Shown here: positions 23,097 through 33,800 of the stretch, one piece after another
Position numbering within the stretch: position 1 is the first letter of the stretch
How the letters are laid out: every line of letters starts with the position of its first letter
Source: Scenedesmus sp. ARA3
Lineage: Eukaryota; Chlorophyta; Chlorophyceae; Sphaeropleales; Scenedesmaceae
NCBI GenBank assembly: GCA_004335835.1
Contig: RWJK01000478.1
Location: 1 to 44,237 of the forward strand
Direction of reading: 5' to 3'
DNA: 44,237 nucleotides
The notes under the pieces: model-generated
Seen by the model: the letters and a program-made list of their open reading frames with translations, nothing else
Told to the model about the DNA's origin: nothing
Database searches by the model: none
Program-made: the position numbers and the translations under genes

Positions 23097-26000
23097 ATGT
23101 CTTCCATACGCATCGTAGTGAAGCCCACTGCTGGTGGAGACAAACTTAATCGTGATGTAGAAACGTCTAGCACGATCCGAGAGGTGAAGGAGCAGCTGGC
23201 CGAGGCATGTTCCATTCCAGCGGATGATCAACGCCTTATATACAAAGGCCAAATCCTTAAAGATGAACGCACCGTCGAAAGCTACGGTAAGGGTACCAGG
23301 CTGCTGGGAGTGGGTTGGCTAGGCTTCGCATGGGCACCTGTGACCGGCATCTCTTGGCTGTTGCAGGCATTGGCAACGATCATGTGCTGCACCTGGTGCG
23401 TGGGAAGCCGTCAGGAAGCACGCAGAGGTGAGCACGCAGCTGCTGTGGCAGCAGCAGCTCGCTGGCTCCAAGGGTGCCTCATGTCATGCTCATGCTTGGT
23501 TGGTTGGCTGCTACTGCAGCAGCTCTGCAGGTGCAACGTCTTCAACCCCAGCAGCAGCAGCACCAACAGCAGCAGCAGGAGCAGCTGCTGGAGGCGGCTT
23601 ACCAGCAGCAGGCGGGCTGCCAGGCCTTGGCGTGAGTAGTGCTCGTTTGTATTGCTGACGCAAGCAACATGCATGCGCATCACATACACCATGGCTTATT
23701 CCAACCCGCCGAGCATGTATAGCGGTACATGTTCCTGAAAAATCGCACTGCTGGTGCCGTGCAGCTTGCACGCATACGCATCTCAGCATGAGGTGGATGT
23801 AATCAGCAGCAAGCTCTGCGATGTATGCAGAGCCTCCATGCGACAAGTTGCGGCACCTGCTGACATGTCCTGCAGGGCATGATGGACCCAGCAGCCATGC
23901 AGCAGATGATGCAGAGCCCACTGATGCAGCAGCTGCTGAGCAACCCAGAGATGATGCGCAACGTGCTGCAGATGAATCCAGCCGTGCGAGAGGTGCGCAG
24001 GCCAGCAGCTGGCAGCAGCAGGCATGGCTTTTGTCAGCATTGCTGGAGCTGGCAACGAACGCTGCGAACAGAGGTCAAGGCGTCTATCATCTGCTGTGTT
24101 CCGCAGCAAAATGTGCTGTCTTGCTGTTTATGCTACCAGCTGCGGGCAGCAGCGCTGCGCTTGTTACGGTTATGCACACTGTAGTTGGGCAGCATGCATG
24201 TTTGTTGACACATGATTGTGTGTGCCGCCGCTGTGTTCCTCTGGCAGCTGATGGACAGAGACCCGCAGATGGCGCAGCTGCTGAACAACCCAGAGCTGCT
24301 GCGGGACAGCTTGAACCTCATCTCCAACCCAGTGAGCCACTCTTGCTGTACTACTAGATGTCACAGGACTGCATGACATCAACTTGTCGCGGCAGCAGCA
24401 GCAGCAGCAGCAGCAGCTGCTGCTGTTGCAGCACTGTGTGTTTGCAACACTTGATGGCATTTGCTTTCTCCCCGCAAGTTCCTGCAAGTTCCTTCAAACC
24501 TTGCTAGTCCTTGCAAACCTTGCATGGTTTGCAAGGAGTGCAAGTGTCCTCGAACGTTGACTGCATTAACAGGCAGCAGGCACACTCATGCACTCATGCT
24601 ATGCTGCTGTTTGCTGTTTGTCTGCCGCGTGCAGAACCTCATGCGCGAGTACATGCGCAACAACGACAGGGCGCTCAGCAACATCGAGGCTCTGCCTGGC
24701 GGCTTCAACGCACTGCGGCAGCTGTACGAGAATGTGCAGGTGCGCATGCCAACACAGTGCTCCAGCTGCTGTTGCACGTTCCAGGACAGCTGAACAGCAG
24801 CAGCACGAGCACAAGTAGATGTGCGGCTGGTGTGTATGATAGCAGTGAGGTGAGCAGTGAGGCGAGCAGTGAGGCGATGGTAACAATGCGGTTTCCAGCG
24901 TGTCGCACAGCATCTTGGCAGGTATGCAGCTGCTGCTTGCGTTTGGTGTGTGTCAATGTCGACACTGATGCGATGGTGACTGCCGCTCCCGTATGCCACT
25001 TGCAGGAGCCGCTGCTCAATGCCACTACAGGGCCAGACGGCAACCCATTCGCTGGTTTGCTGCCACAGGCAGGCAGCGGTGCAGCAGCTGGTGCGGGTGC
25101 TGGCAGTGCAGGCGGCAGCGCGGCAGCAGACCAGCCGAGCTCGCAGCCGCTGCCAAACCCGTGGGCGCCACAGGGAGGTGCAGCAAGTGAGGCGTGCAAA
25201 GTGTTCTCAACAAGGGAATCAGCAGGGAACACTTACAGGGTATGCCTGGCTTGCACGCAGTGGTGTACCTCTTAGCATCCTGCCTAGATTCCTTGCTGCC
25301 AGTGTGCCTACTGCGTAGTGCTGACGCTGCTGTTGCTGCTGCTGCTGGTGCCGCTGCAGCTGATGCAGGTGCAGCAGCAGGCGGCGCAGCAGCTGGAGGC
25401 AGGGGCGGCATGCCAGACCTTGCAGCGCTGCTGGGAGGGGGCGGTGCTGGCGGCCTGGGCAGCATGATGGGAGGTCTGGGCGGTGCTGGCGGCGCTGGCA
25501 TGGGCAACATGTCTGAGATGACTGCGCGCATGCTGGAGGACCCTGCGATGCGCGAGAGCATGATCAGCATGATCAGCCAGCCGGGCATGATGGACATGAT
25601 TGCCAACAGCAACCCGCAGCTGAACCAGATGCTGAATGCTATGCCTGGCTTCCGGGAGACGATGTCCAACCCTGAGGTGCTGCGCACGGTGCTCAACCCA
25701 GACATGATGCGCATGGCGATGAACATGGTGAGTGGGCAGAGGGGGCTGCAGGGGTTGGCCAAGCCCCTATACATGCAGCGCTTGTCATTGGTGTTCATGC
25801 GTGGCTTGCGCACATAGTTGGGTGTGGGTGTGCGTGCGGGGGCATGCTTGCCCAGCGAGCGCATAAGGAAGGGTAGTCAGCACAGACATTGCTGCACCTC
25901 AATTTAAAAGCTCTCCAGGCGGTGCAGGTGGGCTTGGCGCCGTGCTTTCAAGCGCTGACGCGCGCACTGGTTGTGCTTGCAGGGCGGTGGCGCTGGTGGC

Positions 26001-26995
26001 GCAGCAGCTGGTGGCGATGCAGCAGCAGGCGCAGGTGGGATGTTCAACCCGGCGATGCTGGCATCTATGCTGTCTGGGGCGGGTGGAGCAGGCGGCCCCA
26101 GCGGCGCTGGTGGTGCTGGTGGCGGCATGGAAGGGCTGATGGGCATGCTGAACCAGATGCAGATGGGAGGCCTGGGCGGCATGGGTGGCATGGGTGGCTT
26201 TGGCGGCCCAGCGCCTGTGGCAGACCCAGCAACGACGTATGCCACGCAGATACAGCAGCTGCAGGTGGGTTTGGGTAGGGGCTGTGGCATGCAGCAGCGC
26301 ACGCACCGCGTGATTTGGTTTGTTTAGGATTGCTGGGTTGCAGAACTTCTGGCTGGCAACCCACCTATGTGTTGCTGCAAGTGTATCTGAAGGGCACAGC
26401 AGAATGGTAAGCTGGACTGTTCATCATCATAGGGTTGAGTCCAGAATGCCCATCAGCAGCACAACATGTTTGCATGCTTACATGCGAATGTGATTACATG
26501 TGTTTTGTCGACAACATGCACGTCATCATCATAATCATCATGTTTGGCACGCTGAGGGGGCGGTTTAGTTGAAGCTGAGACACCCAGTTCGTTTGTACGG
26601 GGGGTAAGCGACCAGCGAGGGCGGGTCTTGCTGTGCTTCAAGGGGGTTAAGCGGAAAGCGGACTGGTCACTGCCAGTCAATACACTGAACAGTACAGTGA
26701 AAGCCCCACAGGGGAGGGGGGTGAAGCGGCAAGCGACTTTTCAAGGCACCACGTGTTGCCTAGCTGACCCCCGGTAAGCGATTGTTACCCCTCCACAGAC
26801 GAACTGGGTGTCTCAGCTTCAACAAAACCGCCCCCTGATATAGACTGCTGTACGCATGAACCACCTTCAACACATTGTGTTACATTGCTGCAGGACATGG
26901 GCTTCTACGACCAGGAACAAAACATCAGGGCCCTGCAGGCAAGCGGCGGCAACGTCAACGCAGCAGTAGAGCGGTTGCTGCAGGGCTTCCCTTGA
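23097..26995 (+). CDS. Ubiquilin (Dsk2-like UBL-UBA shuttle protein)
   Basis: Carries ubiquitylated proteins to the proteasome and chaperones membrane-protein precursors (family knowledge). Ten exons: 23097..23286, 23367..23427, 23520..23631, 23876..23992, 24248..24331, 24635..24739, 25006..25186, 25303..25727, 25983..26264, 26894..26995; about 552 residues, TGA stop. Residues 1-72 are a ubiquitin-like domain ([37 protein letters not shown]). A first STI1 block has [38 protein letters not shown] and [19 protein letters not shown] second STI1 block has [19 protein letters not shown] and [16 protein letters not shown]. Gly/Ala/Met-rich linkers separate the blocks. [10 protein letters not shown] leads into the UBA domain, [15 protein letters not shown] to the end. 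The start of exon 8 is uncertain (25360 also fits the phase). Exon 3 has two in-frame acceptors 3 nt apart. Confidence 0.93.
24509..24536. repeat. Perfect 11-bp-arm hairpin in a ubiquilin intron
   Basis: CCTTGCAAACC (24509-24519) and GGTTTGCAAGG (24526-24536) are exact reverse complements around a 6-base loop. Related CCTGCAAGTT units precede it, so it lies in a small patch of GCAA-type repeats. It sits in the intron before exon 6. Confidence 0.8.
26556..26835. mobile_element. MITE-like non-autonomous DNA transposon in the last ubiquilin intron
   Basis: A 280-bp element with long terminal inverted repeats. The arms (left 26556-26596, right 26795-26835) match over 41 bases with two mismatches, beginning GGGGGCGGTTT. 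It is flanked on both sides by TGA (26553-26555 and 26836-26838), consistent with a 3-bp target-site duplication. There is no open frame that could encode a transposase. Inside, four degenerate copies of a TAAGCG-type motif lie near the ends and the middle, possible subterminal binding repeats. G-rich ends and a 3-bp TNA target site fit a PIF/Harbinger-type MITE, but that class is an inference. It lies in the 629-bp intron before the UBA exon, so transcription reads through it. Confidence 0.88.
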
Positions 26996-27826
26996 GCAAC
27001 GGACTTCCAGCAGCTTTTGCGCCATTGTGGATCATTGGCAAGTGCGCGTGTCACAAATGTACTGGCATGTGTGCTGGCTTGAGCACTAGCTTTTGCAACG
27101 TGCAGATTTGTGTCTTTACTGCATGTTGGTGCTGCGTGGGTGCATGTGCAGCTGCAGAGCATGATTGTGGCTTCAAGAGTGCAGTGTAGTGGGTGGTATG
27201 CCATGGCGATAGCTTTTGGCACTGCCAGGCAGTGGCCTGTCCTTGGCTTGTATCTCGCGACACAGCTGCTTTACATAGCTGTGCACGGTTTCAATTGTCT
27301 TTTTCTTGCAAGCGAGATCTCAAGCATCTTTGGCACCGCAGTGCAGTGCAGTGCTGAATTTCCAAATGTTGTTGGTCAACATGTTGGTCAGTGCTGGTCA
27401 AACAACTGTGACAGCACGTGGGTTTTGCTAACGTATCGTTTTCATGGAAATGACATACACAAACGCTGCGATCGCGTTAGTCTCCGCTTTCACGTTGCCA
27501 GTTCGCGCTCTTGGTGAAGGTAGAACACTTCTGCACCTGCGCAAAGCGGCTGATCGATTCCGCAGAACATTGAAACATGCGAAAACGGTAAACTTGAGTC
27601 TCAAGCCTTTAAACCTGTACATCCGGGCGTTGCACACATGGGCCAAGCACAGTGCTGCCAGCTGTGAGGGGATAGCTGTGTCATGGCTTGGCCTCAGGCT
27701 GTCAAAGCCAGTATAATCGGTTGATTTCAGCGTGGAGACACTGTTGGTGCTTTGGTTACAGAGCCGGGCAAGACAAGTGGCTGGGAACAGCAGCATGTGC
27801 CTATAGCTAGCCTGAGATCCGGCGTG
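26996..27826. other. Ubiquilin 3' UTR and leader region of the TmcB-like gene
   Basis: Both neighbours are on plus. 26996 to about 27430 looks like ubiquilin 3' UTR, though I find no TGTAA motif. From 27430 the sequence changes to CpG-containing, less CAG-biased DNA. It has an ATG at 27444 opening 48 codons that end at a GTAAAC donor (27588). An acceptor (TTGATTTCAG, ending 27730) is followed by 32 open codons in phase with the TmcB-like ATG at 27827. It is therefore either a spliced 5' leader or an 80-residue N-terminal extension. Confidence 0.5.
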
Positions 27827-30800
27827 ATGGAGCGCCAGTCAAGCTTTGGCTCCACCTCCAGTGCTGGGTCTGCCTTCACCAGCCGTTCAGCTACAACAAA
27901 GTACGTGTCAGCACCTGCTCAGCTGTTCTCCTGCAGCTGGTGTCAGTTACTGCAATGCTTGCAGGAAGCAAAGCAGCAGGCAGAGCAGCAGGCAGAGCAA
28001 CATGCACCCTGCAGCAACGCTTATGCTACAGCTGGCAGGCTGCCCACAGCACATGCGTAACGTTATAAACGGTTGTTTTGCATCAGTCCTCAGAGGAGAG
28101 AGCACTGCAGCCTCTCAGGCATCAGAACACTGAGGTACATGCTCAACATGCAGGTTGGTTAATGAAGCGGAGAAGGAGCAAGGCATTGACAACAATGGCC
28201 ACAGCCTGCTCACGGCGCTGTTCGGTGCACTGTACACCCTTGCCAAGGAAAAGATCAATGACAGCGCCAACGTGGCCATGCTGGCCATCTGGGTGGACTT
28301 CCTCATGATCTTCACACTCTTACTCATGCCTGAGTACCCCTGGCTGGTGCAGTCGGATCTGTGGTAAGCTTCCAGCACAGGCTCAGGAGCAAGTCTGCAA
28401 CATGACATGCAGCAACTGTGCGGCAGTGTGCATACCTGCCGCAGCTGTTCTTTGGCAACACATGCCAGTAACAGCACAAACCACCAGCAGCTGGATACAC
28501 CTGCTGTGACTAACTGAACAGCCGATTCTTTCCATGCTTGTGCACCTGTAACTTGCAGGCTGTACAAGGTGTTCTATTACATTCAGATCCACTTGCCAAT
28601 TGCCAACGCGGTGAGGGTCTGTTGTACTCTGCTTATATCAGTGATGGCAGCAGCACTGGATGGCAGAGATGCATGTCTCAGCTATCTCCTGCAAGCATCG
28701 ATGCTCGACTCTGGCGTTGCTGGCCGCAGCAGCAGGTTTGGCAGGCTCAGCAAGTGCGGCACTGATAACAATATGCGTACAAAGCTTAGCAGCAACAGCG
28801 GCAGCAGCACTGGGTGAGCAGCAGCGCTCACGTTCTTTTGCACATGGATCCATGCAGGGCTACAAGTTCTACTTGGTGGTCTTCTACATCCTGGCGGGCA
28901 TCTTGTTCATCTCAGTGGCCATCTGCATATGGGTCGGCTGGTGCTTCATGAATGACAACTTCCCCTTCCTGTGGCCCATCAAAGTGGCACGCGTGGTGGT
29001 CAGCTTGTTTGTCAGCATGTTCTACATCGCCTCGCTCAACATATTCTTGATGGCCTGTGCATGCAAAAAGGACGAGTACACACACAAATGGCTCCACTTG
29101 GTGTGGCACAACGGTGCGTGTTGCGCTGGTTGAAAGGGGTTGTGTGCTGCTATTGCTGTTGCTGCAACGGCTGCTGCTGCTGCTTTGTGCACACATGATT
29201 GCCTGCAGGAGCACTGCACACCGCACACAGCAGGCAACAGCTGAAACCTGCACTTGTTGGTTTGGTTTGTGTATGGCAGTCGTCGGCAAGGCACTCTGCA
29301 CGTTACTCAAGTGTTTCCTGCAGCGTAGCGCTGATTTGCTGGCCGTTCCTACTGCTGCTGCCGCTGCCACTCAACAGAGTGTTTCAGCCTTCCACACCTG
29401 ATCCATGTTGCTTTCAGCATAACCAGCGGGGTGGTGTTCTTTACAGTCGCCTTGCTGCTGGTGAGCGAATGTTGCAGCAGCTTTCCGTCCTTGGCAGCAT
29501 GCTTGCTTGTAGTTCCACTTTGCAAGTAACGGGGCTGACCAAACCTTTGCTTGCTCAGCAACATACCGCCTCCAGAGCATCACTGCTGGCGGCAGCACGA
29601 GAAGCACAGTCCGACATTGCTTTGCTACCTGGCTTAGGCCGTTTTCACTGCCTCATGCACAGCTAGCATGACCGCTGAAAGCCACGTGTGCCTGCCTGCA
29701 GGTGCTGGGTGACCACGAGTTGGAGCCTATGAGCAAGAGTTTGCTGGCTGCACCCCACAGCATGTGCGAGCTGCGCGCACTGCTCTGCAAGACGCTGATC
29801 ACCATAGCAGACATCATCTTCAAGCCTGCGCCCCACATCCAAGTCGTGATGTACTGCATCGCCTGCGGCCTGCTGTTCTACTACCATGCACGCATGGTGA
29901 GCAGCAGCATGCAACTGCAGCGGTCAAATACGCCATGGATGGCAAGCGGATCGAACAGAATATACGCAGAAAGTCAGTACATAGGAACGAGCATGCTGCA
30001 GCTATACAAGGGCTGATGGCGACACACACATGTGACTCCTGCCTGCCATTGCCGCAGGTGCCTCACTACGTGCCATGGATCAACGTCTTGAGGGGAGGCT
30101 TGAATGCTGTCCTGGCGTGGGTGGCGCTGCTGGCCTGCATCCTGTCATACACTGTGGAGTGGGAGTATGACCACGGCCATCCTGTGTGGCACGCTGAGGA
30201 GTACCGCCGCACCATGACAGTGGTGAGCAGTGCTCTGTGTGGTGTGCCCACACCTCAGTGTTTTGCAGCCACATGCTTGATGTTTTGTGCGCCTGGCATG
30301 CAGAGGAGCCTTGCTTAGGTACAGCAGTGCCAGCTGGCTTTTTTCGGCTGCAGTGTCTCATCCAGGCCCTTTCCCTGTCCAAGAATTGCACATTACCTCC
30401 ATATCAACTGCCATGCTGTTGTTGGCCGTTCTTGCGCAGGTGATGGCCGTAGGCGTGCCAGTCATGTTCATTGTCGGCGCCGGCATCTGCTGGCTGCGCC
30501 TCGTGTATGCCTGGCGCACAGCGCTCAAGTTCAAGCAGCTGCCAGCAGGCGTGAAGCCGCGCAGCATCCACCGCTTCACCAGCGAGTTTGATGTTGAGGT
30601 TGCCAGCCGCATCGGGCGTGTCTGGGATGAGGACGGCGTGCTGGATGCAGCGGCAACAGAGATCGCAGAGAATGTGCTCAAGGTGGGGACACTATGTTGG
30701 GTGGTTAATCAGATAGCATATGCGGGCTTCGGCAGCATAACATCCTGCGACATGATGCACCACGAGAAGACAGACAGCTTGCTGTTGCCCGCAGGTTTTT

Positions 30801-33800
30801 AGTGCTCCACGACAAGCAGATGACCATGCAGCAAGCAGAACAGCTTTATTCTTGGCTCACGCAGGAGCTATACCTGCCGCCGGAGCACAAGTGCTGACTG
30901 ACGGCTGGCTATGCACTCCTGCTCCGTTGTGTGGGTGTTCTGTGCTGGCCGCAGGCTGGAGTGGCTATGAAGCCCGACAGTGTGTTCCTGCATATTGTCT
31001 ACTCCAACTACCTGATCGATGTGCGGCACAACCACCAGCTGGGCTGGAACCACCTGGAGCAGGCGAAGAAGCTGGAGCCCAACCTCAGCTACCAGTTCAG
31101 CATCTTCACGCGCGGGCAGGAGCACAAGCAGAAGGCTGCTGGAGGAGGCAGCGGCAACAATGAGAGTGTGGACCTGGTGTCCTATGTGGAGTTCCAGAAG
31201 AACTACAGGTGATTGCGCTGACAAACACGGCTGAGATGCGGGCTTGGAAGCAAGTTTGCTCTCGCAGGAACACTTTGCACATGGTACCATGGGAGTCCAC
31301 GTAGACGCCGCAGCTGCTACCTGAAGCACACGGCCAATGTACACGCACGGCACTGACCCACGCCTGTGCTGTGCCGCTGCCTGCACGGCTGCGCAGGGCG
31401 CTGCTGGTGTACCACAAGGCCTCGCTGGTGGCCACGCGCGACTTCTGGCGGCTGCTGACGCGCGAGGTCATCCCCATGGAGCGCCTGGGCCACAGCTTCA
31501 AGCGCATCGACGAGATGGAGCTCATGGCTGAGAAGACGTACAAGCTGGTGCTGGACCGCTACCCCACCAACGCCAAGCTGCTGAAGAGCTACGGCAAGTT
31601 CCTGGAGCACGTCAAGGTGAGCCGCCTGCAGCTGGGCGCCAGGATGCCCTGTTGGTGTGGCAGAACTCAATGCAGGAGATGCGGGGCGTGAGGCTGACGG
31701 GCTTTCAGGGGCTTCGCTAGAGACAAGGCACAGTGGCGCGACAGCATGTGTGCCTGTGTTGGCAGCCTTTGCGTCCGACTTTGTTTGAATGGAGATGTTG
31801 GAGCAGGAAAGAAGCCTTGAACCCCACGCCCTGATTTGAACAGTTGTTAACAGCATGCCTGGTGTGTTTGGTTGCAGAACGACCCATGGGGTGCTGCCCG
31901 CTACTATGCTGAGGCTGAAAAGCAGGAGGAGCTGGCAGAGAGCAATGCCACAGAGCTGAACGTGAGCAAAAATGGCGACAACTTGTGTAGAGCAGCAGCC
32001 GTGCACCACTTGAAGTGCTTGGGGCATACAGGCATGTGAAACACTGGAGTACTGCATGTTGTTACCACCACCTGTGTATGATGAACATCACACGACAACC
32101 AGAACACTACGTGTAGTTGCAGTTGCTGCACTTGTACAGGTGGAATTTGACTGCCGGCGTGCATGTATGCCAGACTGAAGCATGCGGCTGCTTGCACCAT
32201 GCCCCTTGTGCATTCTTGTTTGTGCAGATTGGGGACGGTGAAATCACAGTGGACGACAAGTCTGCAATTGTCACCATCAACGCCCAGGGTATCATTCAGC
32301 TGGCGAACAAGGTTGCATGCGCCATGTTTGGGTGAGCAGCCAGCAGCTCTAATGCACAGAGCGCTGCATACCTAGTATGTGCCAGCCTGCTGTGTTGTGC
32401 CATAATTGCTAGGTTGCAGTCAGCATGCCTGCCGTGTACGTTGGCTGTTGCTCAGTTAGATAGAAACGTGTGCTGCATATTTTGATGGTGCCAGGTACAA
32501 CAAAGGGGAGCTGGAAGGCAAGAACGTCAACTGCCTGATGCCCCAGCCATTCAGCATGCGCCACAACTCATACCTCAACAACTACATCACCACTGGCCAT
32601 GCCAAGCTGCTGGACGTCACACGCGAGGTGAGCAGCAGGCAACCAGCTTACTCCGCCAATGCATGAACAACAAGCAGCTCATCAGGTGATGCCATGGCAC
32701 ACACTGCTAAAGCTGCACCGCAGGTGTAAGGTTGTCTAAAACAATGTGAAAGTAAGGAAGGTCAAATATTGCAAACAAACTTTGCCAATGCGCAGGTCGT
32801 GGCGCTGCACAAGGACCGCTATGTGTTCCCTGTGACCCTCACAGTCAGCAAGCTGAGCGGCTCGGGAGCTGAGACCACGTTCATGTCTGTGCTCAAGGTG
32901 AGTGAAGGATGATGCGAACTGTCTGTTGATGATGCTGTCTTGCAATGCGTTCTGCATCCACATCGCTTATGCAAGCCAGACAGCATGCTCACCTTGGCGT
33001 CCTTGAGAAACCAAGTTGTAGCAAAGCCGCTATCATGAGCAGGACATTACACGCAATCACTGCATGTTGGACTTTGCTTGCAGGAAGCTGCTGAGGGGGA
33101 CACTGACACCATCAGGGCCTGGCTGCTAATCAGCGGCACTATGCTGTGCGCGGACCAGTCCTTCCTGGACTATGCCGGCTGGTCGCCAGGGGAGCTGGTG
33201 GGCAGGGCCTTCAGCAGCTTGGGGGCAGACAGCAGCGAGCTAGACGAGTGAGTGGCTGAGGTGGTGAAAGAAACTAACAATAACTAACACTTGCTGTGTT
33301 TGTGCTCCTTGGTGTAGCTTTTCCTCATGTGCTTACACAGTCCAGGTAGTCCAGCAAGTGTTGGTGCACTCTTCTGCAGTTGAGCAGCTCATCGACAGGT
33401 CTTGTGTGGCCTTGAGTTGAGAGGGTGGCTGTTGCACCTGCTGCTCCTCTGTTCTGCAGCTTGGTCGCCAGCTGTGCCAACTGCACTGAGCAGGAGCTCA
33501 AGGCAGGGGCAGTGCAGATCAAGACAACCATCAGGCACAAGTATGCACAGGACGTGCCAGTCAGCATCAAGTTTGAGATGGGAGGTGAGCCAGCACAGAA
33601 TGCTTATGTATGCATGTAGTTCTGCAATATTTGTCAGTCCAGCACGCAGTGGACTCAACATAGTGTTTGCACTTCATGATTTGCAGTACAGCACAGCCCC
33701 ACTCTGTATCAGAGTAACACCAGTTTCTCTGCAGTAATGTCCAGGCTGGCTGACTCACGTATGCTTTGTGCATGTCATCAGGCACGGAGAGCCAGCGCGT

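Noticed and set aside
30795..30954. Possible extra TmcB-like exon after GCCCGCAG near 30795
   Set aside because: Joining exon 9 directly to the exon at 30955 gives AENVLKAGVAMKPDS in phase, as I expect for the family; the candidate has no good donor.
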